A stretch of 64,000 nucleotides of DNA from Nonomuraea aurantiaca. GTDB taxonomy: Bacteria > Actinomycetota > Actinomycetes > Streptosporangiales > Streptosporangiaceae. This document shows, piece after piece, positions 8,252 through 14,800 of the stretch. Location of the stretch: the NCBI RefSeq assembly GCF_020215705.1, contig NZ_JAIWNB010000023.1, forward strand, positions 62,001-126,000. Direction: 5' to 3'. Position numbers and translations under genes: made by a program. Under the pieces are notes generated by a model that saw only the letters and a list, made by a program, of their open reading frames with translations, made no database searches and was not told where the DNA came from. Numbering within the stretch: position 1 is the first letter of the stretch; each line of letters starts with the position of its first letter.

Positions 8252-9118
8252 GTGTCCCTCGATCCGCCCGGTTCAGGTTCGACCGTTCGGCGCATCATGC
8301 TCGGCGCCAGTTTGCGGCGGCTGCGTGAAGCCAGCGAGCTCACCCGCGACCAGGCCGGATTCCACATCCGGGCGTCCGAGTCGAAGATCAGCCGTATGGA
8401 ACTCGGTCGTGTCGGATTCAAGACACGCGATGTGGAGGACCTGCTCACCCTGTACGGCGTCGTCGACGACGCCGAGCGCCGTGCCCTGCTGGAGATGGTC
8501 CGCGAAGCCAACACCCCCGGGTGGTGGCACAAGTATTCAGCCGTTCTGCCCGCGTGGTTCACCACGTACGTGGGGCTAGAGGAAGCAGCCAGCGTGATCC
8601 GCACCTATGAGGTGCAGTTCGTGCCCGGTCTGTTGCAGACGGCCGCATACGCACGCGCGGTATACCAACTCGGCAACCCCGATGAGACCCCTGGGCAGAT
8701 CGAGCGCCGCGTGCATCTGCGCATGCAGCGACAAGAGCGCTTCACGCAGAAGGACGGCCCGCGACTGTGGGCGGTCATCGACGAAGCGACCCTCAAGAGG
8801 ACCATCGGCGGGCGGGAGGTCATGTCCGAGCAGCTTCAGCATTTGCTGGAAGTCGCTGCCCTTCCCAACATCACCATTCAGGTGATGCCCTTCAGATATG
8901 GCATGCACGCCGCTGAAGGTGGCGCGTTCAGCATCTTGCGATTTCCCGAGTCCGACTTGTCGGACGTTGTCTATGTCGAGCAGCTCTGGGGTGCCCTGTA
9001 CCTGGACAAGCGTGAGGACATCGATCCATATCTCACGGCTATGGAGCAGTTATGCGTGGAGAGCACCACGCCAGGGGGCACCGTCGAGCTCATCGGCGGT
9101 CTTCTCAGAAAGATGTAG
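8252..9118 (+). CDS. HTH (XRE) transcriptional regulator with DUF5753
   Basis: This 288-residue protein has an N-terminal XRE helix-turn-helix (residues about 14-65: LRRLREASELTRDQAGFHIR, then ASESKISRMELGR). It is followed by the DUF5753 putative ligand-binding domain (YEVQFVPGLLQTAAYARAV, and FRYGMHAAEGGAFSILRF). I chose the GTG at 8252 because AAGGAG lies 7 bp before it; the frame is open upstream but looks non-coding. The DUF397 gene begins at the next base, a standard pair in Streptomyces and Streptosporangiaceae whose members act as regulator and small partner. The divergent ATPase gene is the usual third component. Confidence 0.92.
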   Translation: MSLDPPGSGSTVRRIMLGASLRRLREASELTRDQAGFHIRASESKISRMELGRVGFKTRDVEDLLTLYGVVDDAERRALLEMVREANTPGWWHKYSAVLPAWFTTYVGLEEAASVIRTYEVQFVPGLLQTAAYARAVYQLGNPDETPGQIERRVHLRMQRQERFTQKDGPRLWAVIDEATLKRTIGGREVMSEQLQHLLEVAALPNITIQVMPFRYGMHAAEGGAFSILRFPESDLSDVVYVEQLWGALYLDKREDIDPYLTAMEQLCVESTTPGGTVELIGGLLRKM

Positions 9119-9355
9119 ATGAAGCAGACCTACAACGGCATGCCCGCGACCGACCTGCAGCAGGTCGCCTGGCGCAAGAGCCACTACAGCAACTCACAGG
9201 GGAACTGCGTCGAACTCGCGAAGCTCCCCGACGGCGGGGTCGCGGTGCGCAATTCACGCTTCCCCGACGGCCCGGCCCTGATCTACACCCGCGACGAGAT
9301 CCGAGCCCTCGTGCTCGGAGTGAAGGATGGGGAGTTCGACGGTCTCCTGGTGTAA
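9119..9355 (+). CDS. DUF397 domain protein
   Basis: This 78-residue protein has the canonical DUF397 signature: WRKSHYSNSQGNCVELA, then VAVRNSRFPDGPALIYTRDE. It is encoded directly after the regulator (TAG then ATG with no gap), so the two are surely co-expressed. Known family members work together with their adjacent HTH-DUF5753 protein; the molecular role is not settled. A strong hairpin follows at 9367. Confidence 0.93.
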   Translation: MKQTYNGMPATDLQQVAWRKSHYSNSQGNCVELAKLPDGGVAVRNSRFPDGPALIYTRDEIRALVLGVKDGEFDGLLV

Positions 9356-9366
9356 CAGGCTGTTAA

Positions 9367-9403
9367 CCTCCGGCGGGTCCCCTTAACGGGGGCGCGCCGG
9401 AGG
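9367..9403 (+). terminator. Hairpin terminator after the DUF397 gene
   Basis: CCTCCGGCG pairs perfectly with CGCCGGAGG, and inside it CCCC-TTAAC-GGGG extends the stem. There is no T tract, as is usual for high-GC actinomycete terminators. Confidence 0.75.
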
Positions 9404-9442
9404 CGTAACCGCCCCGCCTCCCGCGAGCTCCATGATCGGCAC

Positions 9443-9694
9443 ATGCTCGACGAGATGACTCTCTATCCGATCGCCGACGACGTGCTCTTCGCACCCGGCG
9501 GCAAGGTCGTGATCCGCACCTACGGCGTCGCCCCCTCCGGCGCTGCCGTCTCCTATCGCACCTGGGTCACGGGCGTCCGTGACCAGCCGCGTTACTGGCA
9601 CTGGGGACACTTCGAGGACGCCGCCTCCGGGCACCGCAGGGTGCTGGAGTGGCTGACGGGAAGAGGGCCGCAGCCTACCCAAGCGGTCGCTTGA
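9443..9694 (+). CDS. Small hypothetical protein
   Basis: This 83-residue frame has a normal actinomycete codon pattern and a composition unlike random antisense frames (VVIRTYGVAPSGAAVSYRTW, and QPRYWHWGHFED). I do not recognise a family. It contains no membrane segment or metal motif. The start is the ATG at 9443, without a clear ribosome site. It lies between the DUF397 terminator and the palindrome-controlled gene at 9742. It could be read as its own unit. Confidence 0.55.
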   Translation: MLDEMTLYPIADDVLFAPGGKVVIRTYGVAPSGAAVSYRTWVTGVRDQPRYWHWGHFEDAASGHRRVLEWLTGRGPQPTQAVA

Positions 9695-9713
9695 TCAGCT
9701 AGGGTTGAGGCCG

Positions 9714-9727
9714 AGCAATCGCTTGGT
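9714..9727. promoter_or_regulatory. Catabolic-regulon palindrome, copy 1 (one mismatch)
   Basis: AGCAATCGCTTGGT fits AnCAAGnnCTTGnT, the KstR2-like TetR-family pattern, with one mismatch (CAAT for CAAG). The core ends 16 bp before the ATG at 9742. A TAGGGT hexamer just upstream could be the -10 box. Three perfect copies of the CAAGCGCTTG core lie at equivalent places in the window. Confidence 0.55.
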
Positions 9728-9741
9728 CAAAGGAGCCCTGG

Positions 9742-10500
9742 ATGCGGCGTGGGATCTACCTTCTCGAAGAGGTCGACTTCCGGCCGATGAACTCCCGGCG
9801 CCCGATGGAGTACCTCACCTGGCTGACCCGCTACAAGCGCGAGGACGAGGCCCGCCAGGCGCCCACGCTGACCTCCGGCATGTCCATCAGGTCCCGCGAG
9901 ATCGACCTGGCCGGCGCCTTCTACGCCGTGGGCATCACCGGCCACCCGCAGTTCAAGGCGGTCACGCTGTGGGACTGCCACGGCGGCTGGGACGGCGGCT
10001 GGCGCCAGATGATGGAGATCTACCGAGGGGTGGACGACCGTCTGTTCCTGTCCGACATCGACGACCTGCGCTTCTCCGCCTTCTCCCGCCCGCTCGGCGC
10101 CGTGCCGGGCTGCCCGGACCTGAGCGAGGTGGCCACCGCCGAGTTCTACGTGTTCGAGAGCGCCCGCGTACGACCCGGCGCCGCCCTCGACTACCTGGAG
10201 GCGGTCCGCACCGAACGCGCCCCGCTGCTGGCCGAGCACGGGCACCACCTGGTCGGCCTGTACGAGGTGCTGTTCTGCGACACCGAGGCCGTCACGGTCT
10301 GGGGTGTGTCGCTCGACGACCACCTGCGCACGCAGCGGGCCCGGGACGCCGCCCTCGGGCTGGACGACGAGGTGCCGCCGGACCCGCGCCTGCTCGGCTG
10401 GGCCAAGCGGGCCCGCGACTTCCTCGACGGGCCGTGGCGCGAGACCCTCCTGTCGCCCTTCCCCGGCAGCCGTCTGGCGCCCGGAGGCACATCGGGTTAG
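9742..10500 (+). CDS. Uncharacterised protein (possible dimeric alpha/beta-barrel type)
   Basis: This 252-residue soluble protein begins MRRGIYLLEEVDFRPMNSRR. It is well translated in all parts and has an AAAGGAG ribosome site 7 bp upstream. I do not recognise it firmly. Repeated aromatic-rich strands (YLTWLTRYKRE, GGWDGGWRQMMEIYRGVDD, HHLVGLYEVLFCDTEAV) resemble two ferredoxin-like NIPSNAP/dimeric-barrel halves, so a small-molecule enzyme or binding protein is plausible. The palindrome at 9714-9727 places it in the same putative regulon as the LLM oxidoreductase, dioxygenase operon and hydantoinase genes. Confidence 0.6.
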   Translation: MRRGIYLLEEVDFRPMNSRRPMEYLTWLTRYKREDEARQAPTLTSGMSIRSREIDLAGAFYAVGITGHPQFKAVTLWDCHGGWDGGWRQMMEIYRGVDDRLFLSDIDDLRFSAFSRPLGAVPGCPDLSEVATAEFYVFESARVRPGAALDYLEAVRTERAPLLAEHGHHLVGLYEVLFCDTEAVTVWGVSLDDHLRTQRARDAALGLDDEVPPDPRLLGWAKRARDFLDGPWRETLLSPFPGSRLAPGGTSG

Positions 10501-10521
10501 CGTCGGGCTGCGGAGGTAGCC

Positions 10522-11412
10522 ATGACGGACTCGTACCTCTCCAACGGGCAGGGCTCCCAGGACCACGTCGTCTCGTGCCCGGACTGCAGCGCGGCCATCA
10601 CACTCCTCGACGCCCCGAGCGCCCAGGGTGAGGCGGCTGCTCCGCCGCCCGCGCTGCGCGAGGCGATGCTGGCCAAGGCGCGGCTGCGGCGCAGCCCCGC
10701 CGAGACGGCGGTCGCGGCCGTGGCCGTTCCCTATGCCCAGCAGGTCGCGCTCATGGACGGACTGCTGGGCGAGCTCAGCGTGGCGCAATGGGAGGCGCCC
10801 CTGGCCAAGCACGGCACCGTACGCGGCATGGTCGAGCACCTGGCCGCCAACGACGCCAGGGTCGCGGGCTTCATGGGCGTACCGGCGAGCGCCGGCCTGC
10901 CGGTGCACCGGCGCTGGCGCGAGCAGGCCGGATCCCTGCTCGAACGCGTTTCCGCCGGCACCGGGGTGCTGCTCGGCGTCGAAGTGGAGCTGGCCGGGAC
11001 CAGGCCGGCGCGCGGGCCGCTGCGGCAGGCGATGGTCCAGCGGACGTTCGAGACCTGGACGCACGCCGACGACATCAGGACCGCCACCGCCAGGTCCTCG
11101 GCGCCGCCGGCCGACGAGCACGTGCGGATGATCGCCGAGTTCGGGCTGGCCGTGCTGCCCAAGGCCGTCAAGGGGCCGCGCCGCGACGTGGCCGCCACCG
11201 TCGTGCTGACGGGGCCCGGCGGCGGCACGTGGACGGTGCCGCTCTCGCCGACGCCGGACCGGGTCGCCGTGCTGGTCTCGGCGGACGCCGTCCACTTCTG
11301 CAAGCTGCTGGCCGGCCGGTGGCCGCCCGGCTCCTTCCCGTACGCGGCCGAGGGCGATCCGGCGCTCGCCCGCGAGCTGATACGGGCCGCCTCCACGCTG
11401 GGATGTGACTGA
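10522..11412 (+). CDS. MDMPI (mycothiol-type) protein with N-terminal anti-sigma-like zinc motif
   Basis: The 296-residue protein starts with a short zinc-finger-like segment, H15-x3-C19-x2-C22 (DHVVSCPDC), the motif used by ZAS anti-sigma factors. It is followed by a mycothiol-dependent maleylpyruvate isomerase N-terminal (DinB-like) domain from about residue 70: MDGLLGELSVAQWEAPL, VRGMVEHLAANDARV, then FETWTHADDIR. The C-terminal part resembles the MDMPI C domain. Its stop overlaps the start of a sigma region-2 gene (TGATG). The pairing suggests a sigma/anti-sigma-like module rather than a metabolic isomerase; that is inference. A good GGAGG precedes the ATG. Confidence 0.82.
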   Translation: MTDSYLSNGQGSQDHVVSCPDCSAAITLLDAPSAQGEAAAPPPALREAMLAKARLRRSPAETAVAAVAVPYAQQVALMDGLLGELSVAQWEAPLAKHGTVRGMVEHLAANDARVAGFMGVPASAGLPVHRRWREQAGSLLERVSAGTGVLLGVEVELAGTRPARGPLRQAMVQRTFETWTHADDIRTATARSSAPPADEHVRMIAEFGLAVLPKAVKGPRRDVAATVVLTGPGGGTWTVPLSPTPDRVAVLVSADAVHFCKLLAGRWPPGSFPYAAEGDPALARELIRAASTLGCD

Positions 11413-11678
11413 TGGGCCCCGACGTGGACCTGCACGCCCGGCTGGTCGCGGGCGACCTCGACGTGCTCGCCGCCGCCTACGACGAGCACGGTCCCTTCGT
11501 GTACGGGGTGGCGATCAAGATCACGGGGAGCCGGGCGTCCGCCGAGGAGATCACCCAGGACGTGTTCGTCGGGCTGTGGGAACGGCCGCTGTCGTACGAG
11601 CCCCGATACGGCTCGCTGCGCGGCTGGCTGGTGAGCAAGGCGCTGCACGTGTCGGCGGTACGGGCAGAGGTCGGCTGA
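11412..11678 (+). CDS. Sigma-70 region 2-only protein (truncated ECF-like)
   Basis: This 88-residue protein holds only ECF sigma region 2: AAYDEHGPFVYGVAIKITGS, AEEITQDVFVGLWERP, then YGSLRGWLVSKALHVSAVRA. The expected linker and region 4 (the -35-binding HTH) are missing. Reading on in the other two frames gives no region 4, so this is not a simple frameshift. The start codon overlaps the stop of the zinc-motif MDMPI gene, so the two are coupled. It may be a stand-alone core-binding fragment, a decoy for the anti-sigma-like partner, or a decayed gene. Confidence 0.75.
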   Translation: MGPDVDLHARLVAGDLDVLAAAYDEHGPFVYGVAIKITGSRASAEEITQDVFVGLWERPLSYEPRYGSLRGWLVSKALHVSAVRAEVG

Positions 11679-11726
11679 CCCGCCGCGCGTCGCTCGGCGC
11701 GCACGGATGGCGGGTGCGTGCCGGGG

Positions 11727-12311
11727 TCAGGTGACCGGTGCGTTCCAGGCCGTCACCACGGGCTCGGCGTGTTCGTAGCCCAGTCGTGAGTACGTGCCGG
11801 TGTCGAGCTTGAACAGGCGGCCGTCGGTGGGCGGCAGCCCCAGCCAGCGGGCCGTCAGCACGCGCAGGAAGTGTCCGTGCGCCACCAGCGCCACCCGCCC
11901 CTCGGCCGCCTTCGCCCTGGCGATCACCCGGTCGGCGCGCGCGCCCACGTCGGTCGCGCTCTCCCCGGGATGCCCGGCGTCGCCGGGGGTCACGCCGGCA
12001 CGCCACAGGTACCAGCCCGGCCGGGTCTCCCGGATCTCGGGCGTGGTGATGCCCTCGTAGCCGCCGTAGTCCCACTCCCACAGGTCCGCATCCACCTCGT
12101 ACGCCTCCAGCCCGGCCAGCTCCGCCGTCCGGCGGGCCCGCTGGGCGGGGGACACCAGCACCAGGTCGAACGTCATCTCCTTGACCAGCGGCGCCAGCGC
12201 CCGCGCCTGCTCCTCCCCCTCGGGCAGCAACGGCACATCGGTGCGGCCCGTGTGCCTGCCCGCCTTGCTCCACTCTGTCGCGCCGTGCCTGAGCAACACC
12301 ATCTCGTCCAT
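11727..12311 (-). CDS. Histidine phosphatase family protein (phosphoglycerate mutase-like)
   Basis: The protein of about 194 residues has the RHG catalytic motif near the N-terminus (VLLRHGATEWSKAGRHTGRTD) and the second histidine in ALVAHGHFLRVL. EWDYGGYEGITTPEI is the typical PhoE/Gpm acid region. It hydrolyses phosphomonoesters in the cytoplasm; the substrate is unknown. I prefer the ATG at 12311 over those at 12323 and 12320 because GGAAG precedes it. It is divergent from the quinone reductase gene at 12371. Confidence 0.88.
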   Translation of the reverse strand: MDEMVLLRHGATEWSKAGRHTGRTDVPLLPEGEEQARALAPLVKEMTFDLVLVSPAQRARRTAELAGLEAYEVDADLWEWDYGGYEGITTPEIRETRPGWYLWRAGVTPGDAGHPGESATDVGARADRVIARAKAAEGRVALVAHGHFLRVLTARWLGLPPTDGRLFKLDTGTYSRLGYEHAEPVVTAWNAPVT

Positions 12312-12335
12312 GACTTCCATCATCCGGCACGGTTG

Positions 12336-12355
12336 ACCTCAACCGTGGTTCAGGT
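12336..12355. promoter_or_regulatory. MerR/SoxR-like operator within a promoter
   Basis: ACCTCAACC-GT-GGTTCAGGT is a 20-bp inverted repeat with one mismatch, like SoxR/MerR boxes (CCTCAAG...CTTGAGG). It lies between TTGACC (12333-12338, -35) and TAGCAC (12355-12360, -10) of the quinone reductase gene. A perfect overlapping palindrome CACGGTTGA-CC-TCAACCGTG covers 12328-12347. Control by a redox-sensing MerR-family protein is inferred. Confidence 0.5.
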
Positions 12356-12370
12356 AGCACGCTGGGCGGC

Positions 12371-13336
12371 ATGCACGCGATAAAGCTCTATTCCTACGGC
12401 CCTGCCGAGAACCTCCGCTATGAGTCCGTCCCCGATCCCATGCCGGGCCCCGGCGAGGTCCGCATCGCCGTACACGCCGTCGGTGTGCACTTCATCGAGA
12501 CGCTGTTCAGGCGGGGCATCCCTATCGGCCCGCACCCCGCGCCCGACCTGCCCACGACGTTCGGCCACGAGGTGGCGGGGGTGGTGGAGTCGGTCGGTGA
12601 GGGCGTCGGCCCCGGCCTGCTGGGCGCTCGCGTGGTGAGCGGCGAGGTGACCTCGGGCGGCTACGCCTCGCTCGCCGTCGCGCCCGCCGCCGGTCTGACG
12701 GTGCTTCCCGACGGGCTGGAGTACGGCGCCGCGGTCGCCATGCTCTCGACCGGCGCCACCACGCTGGGACTGCTGGAGGTCGCGCCCGTGACGGCCTCGG
12801 ACGTGGTGCTCGTCATGGCCGCCGCCGGGGGGATCGGCACGCTGCTCGTCCAGCACGCCCGCCGGGTGGGCGCGAGGGTCGTCGGAGCGGTGGGCGGCGC
12901 CGCGAAGGCGGCCCGGGTCCGCTCGCTGGGCGCCGATCTGGCGGTCGACTACCGCACGCCCGGCTGGACGGACGTCGTACGGGAGTCGGCCGGCGACGTC
13001 ACGATCGTCTTCGACGGGGTCGGCGGCGAACTCGGCAGGGCCGCCTTCGAACTCCTCGACGGTGGGCGGCAGGTCGTGTTCGGGCAGGCGTCGGGGGAGT
13101 GGTTCCATCCCGAGGAGGCCGAGTTGAAGGCCCGCGGCGTGACCTCGTACGACGCCCTCGCCTACCTGCTCGGCCGCCAGGGCGGCATGGACGACCTGCA
13201 GGAGCGGGCGCTGGAGGCGGCGGCGAACGGCGAGCTCACGCCCGCCGTCCAGTCCTTCCCGCTGGCGCAGGCCGCGGCCGCCCATGCGGCGCTGGAGAGC
13301 AGGGACACCATGGGCAAGGTGATCCTCACCCCGTAG
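12371..13336 (+). CDS. Zinc-type alcohol dehydrogenase/quinone oxidoreductase (MDR family)
   Basis: The 321-residue protein is a medium-chain dehydrogenase of the zinc-free quinone reductase group: GroES-like N half (GPGEVRIAVHAVGVHFIETL, FGHEVAGVVESVG) and a Rossmann motif in VLVMAAAGGIGTLLVQHARR. No catalytic-zinc Cys cluster is present. It probably reduces quinones or enones with NADPH in the cytoplasm. The promoter contains a SoxR/MerR-like operator, which suits a role in redox stress. The 3' end overlaps the convergent LLM oxidoreductase by 11 bp. Confidence 0.92.
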   Translation: MHAIKLYSYGPAENLRYESVPDPMPGPGEVRIAVHAVGVHFIETLFRRGIPIGPHPAPDLPTTFGHEVAGVVESVGEGVGPGLLGARVVSGEVTSGGYASLAVAPAAGLTVLPDGLEYGAAVAMLSTGATTLGLLEVAPVTASDVVLVMAAAGGIGTLLVQHARRVGARVVGAVGGAAKAARVRSLGADLAVDYRTPGWTDVVRESAGDVTIVFDGVGGELGRAAFELLDGGRQVVFGQASGEWFHPEEAELKARGVTSYDALAYLLGRQGGMDDLQERALEAAANGELTPAVQSFPLAQAAAAHAALESRDTMGKVILTP

Positions 13337-14237
13337 CGAGTTCCTCGACGATCGGGGTGAAGGCGTCGAGGTCGCGCTCGTGGTGCACCACGAAATACGA
13401 AATATCGTGCTCATCTCGCCAGTAGCGCAGCTTGTCGACTATGTCGTGGTGGGTGCCGAGGAGTACCTGTGGCGTCTCGTCCAGCTGTGAGGTGTCGGCG
13501 GCGCTCCAGGTCTCCTCCGGCTTGCGTACGCCCACCTGCACCACGCTCGTGCCCAGCTCCAGCCGGTCGTAGCGGTCGCCGGCGGCCGCGCGTACCGTCC
13601 GCAGCTTGTCCATGAACGCCTGCCGCCCGCCGTCGCTCCCGTCGGGCCCGGTGCCGTCGGCGCGCACCCGCATCCCGAGGTTCACCACGTCGGCCTCCCG
13701 GGCGGCCAGTCGCAGCATGCGCGGCCCGCCGCCGCCCAGCAGGAGTCGCGGATGCGGCCGCTGCACGGGCTTGGGCTGCTGGTCGAGCGCTCGGATCTGG
13801 TAGTGCGCCCCGTCGAAGGTGTACGGCCCGTCGCCCCACAGCCCCTTGAGCACGGCCACGGCCTCGGCCAGCCGGTCCACCCGCACCCCGGGCGGCTCGA
13901 ACGGCAGGCCGGCCCGCTGGTAGTCCTCGGCCATCCAGCCGGTCCCGAGCCCCACGTCGAGCCGCCCGTCGGACAGCACGTCGAGGGTCGCCGTCTCCTT
14001 GGCCAGCACGGCCGGATGCCGGAAGTCGTTGGCGAACACGAGGGTCCCGACGCGAAGCCGCGTCGTCGCGCTCGCGGCGGCGGCCAGCGCCGCCACGGGG
14101 GCGAATCGCGGGCCGACCAGGTGGTCGGGCACGAGCAGCACGTCGAACCCGGCACCCTCCAGCCGCCTGGCCTTGTCCGCCCAGGCTTTGCCCGACTCCG
14201 CCTGCCGCACCACCGCCCCGAACCTGAACCGCCGCAC
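13326..14237 (-). CDS. LLM class F420-dependent oxidoreductase (TIGR03621-like)
   Basis: This protein of about 303 residues begins VRRFRFGAVVRQAESGKAW and shows luciferase-like monooxygenase landmarks: DVLLVPDHLVGPRFAPVAAL, VLSDGRLDVGLGTGWMAEDY and RPHPRLLLGGGGPRMLRLAA. By family it uses coenzyme F420 or FMN on an unknown small molecule. The GTG at 14237 has GAGGAG at good distance; an upstream TTG lies inside the operator and is unlikely. The palindrome at 14254-14267 is 18 bp upstream of the start, which puts the gene in the putative CAAGCGCTTG regulon. Confidence 0.9.
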   Translation of the reverse strand: MRRFRFGAVVRQAESGKAWADKARRLEGAGFDVLLVPDHLVGPRFAPVAALAAAASATTRLRVGTLVFANDFRHPAVLAKETATLDVLSDGRLDVGLGTGWMAEDYQRAGLPFEPPGVRVDRLAEAVAVLKGLWGDGPYTFDGAHYQIRALDQQPKPVQRPHPRLLLGGGGPRMLRLAAREADVVNLGMRVRADGTGPDGSDGGRQAFMDKLRTVRAAAGDRYDRLELGTSVVQVGVRKPEETWSAADTSQLDETPQVLLGTHHDIVDKLRYWRDEHDISYFVVHHERDLDAFTPIVEELATG

Positions 14238-14253
14238 GGCATCTCCTCGCTTG

Positions 14254-14267
14254 AGCAAGCGCTTGTG
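14254..14267. promoter_or_regulatory. Catabolic-regulon palindrome, copy 2
   Basis: The perfect 10-bp palindrome CAAGCGCTTG (14256-14265) lies in the promoter of the LLM gene. A TATCTA hexamer on the minus strand sits just upstream, so the repressor would cover the transcription start. On the minus strand it extends as CACAAGCGCTTGCT. Confidence 0.65.
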
Positions 14268-14573
14268 TAGATACGCTTGCCAGCTTAAAGCCGATCACCT
14301 CCTTACGGCACCCACCGCGCGACATGGCATCCACCGAGCTGACGCGACACCACCGCGCCCGTGCCCGCCGCCCGTGCCAGCGCTTCGTCCGGGCCTGAGC
14401 CCGCGACGAAATGGCGGAGATGGTCAACTACGCCCACGTAACGGCGCCCGGCCATGTGCGGGTTCAGCGGCCGTTTTCCTGGAGGTCCTCAGCCACGGAC
14501 GGCGGGTGGTGGGTGGGGCGGCTGTGCCGTACAGGAAGCAAAGGCCCTGACGGGAAGGCGGGCGCGGCGCAGC
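14268..14573. other. Gene-free interval
   Basis: Between the LLM promoter and the small membrane peptide gene I see only short frames of poor codon character on both strands. There is no recognisable RNA or repeat. It may hold the 3' untranslated region of the peptide transcript. Confidence 0.4.
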
Positions 14574-14699
14574 TTACGCCAGGCGGAACGCGGTGCGGGC
14601 GGCGAGGGATGTGACCAGCGCCTGGATGATCCGCGCGATCAGCATTTCCAGGAGCATCATGCCCGCCTTGGCGAGCAGAGAGGCGAGAAATTCGGACAC
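14574..14699 (-). CDS. Small membrane peptide (41 residues)
   Basis: A GTG at 14699, preceded by GAGG, opens a 41-residue frame starting VSEFLASLLAKAGMMLLEML and ending TAFRLA before TAA. The middle is one long amphipathic or membrane-spanning helix (IARIIQALVTSLAA). It lies 101 bp after the P-type ATPase on the same strand. The intervening stretch is unusually AT-rich, so it may have its own promoter. Position and character suggest a small accessory subunit of the ATPase, in the manner of small P-ATPase partners known elsewhere, but no homology is claimed. Confidence 0.6.
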   Translation of the reverse strand: MSEFLASLLAKAGMMLLEMLIARIIQALVTSLAARTAFRLA

Positions 14700-14800
14700 T
14701 GACTACCTCACATCATTAAATCCGTCGTTATGAGGATAATCAGCCACAAAAGTTGCGATAAGGCCACAATTCCGGTGTCTATATGGTGAACGACTGATGA

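Noticed and set aside
14411..14614. 67-codon plus-strand frame near the small membrane peptide
   Set aside because: Codon use is unlike neighbours, and it overlaps the better supported minus-strand peptide gene.
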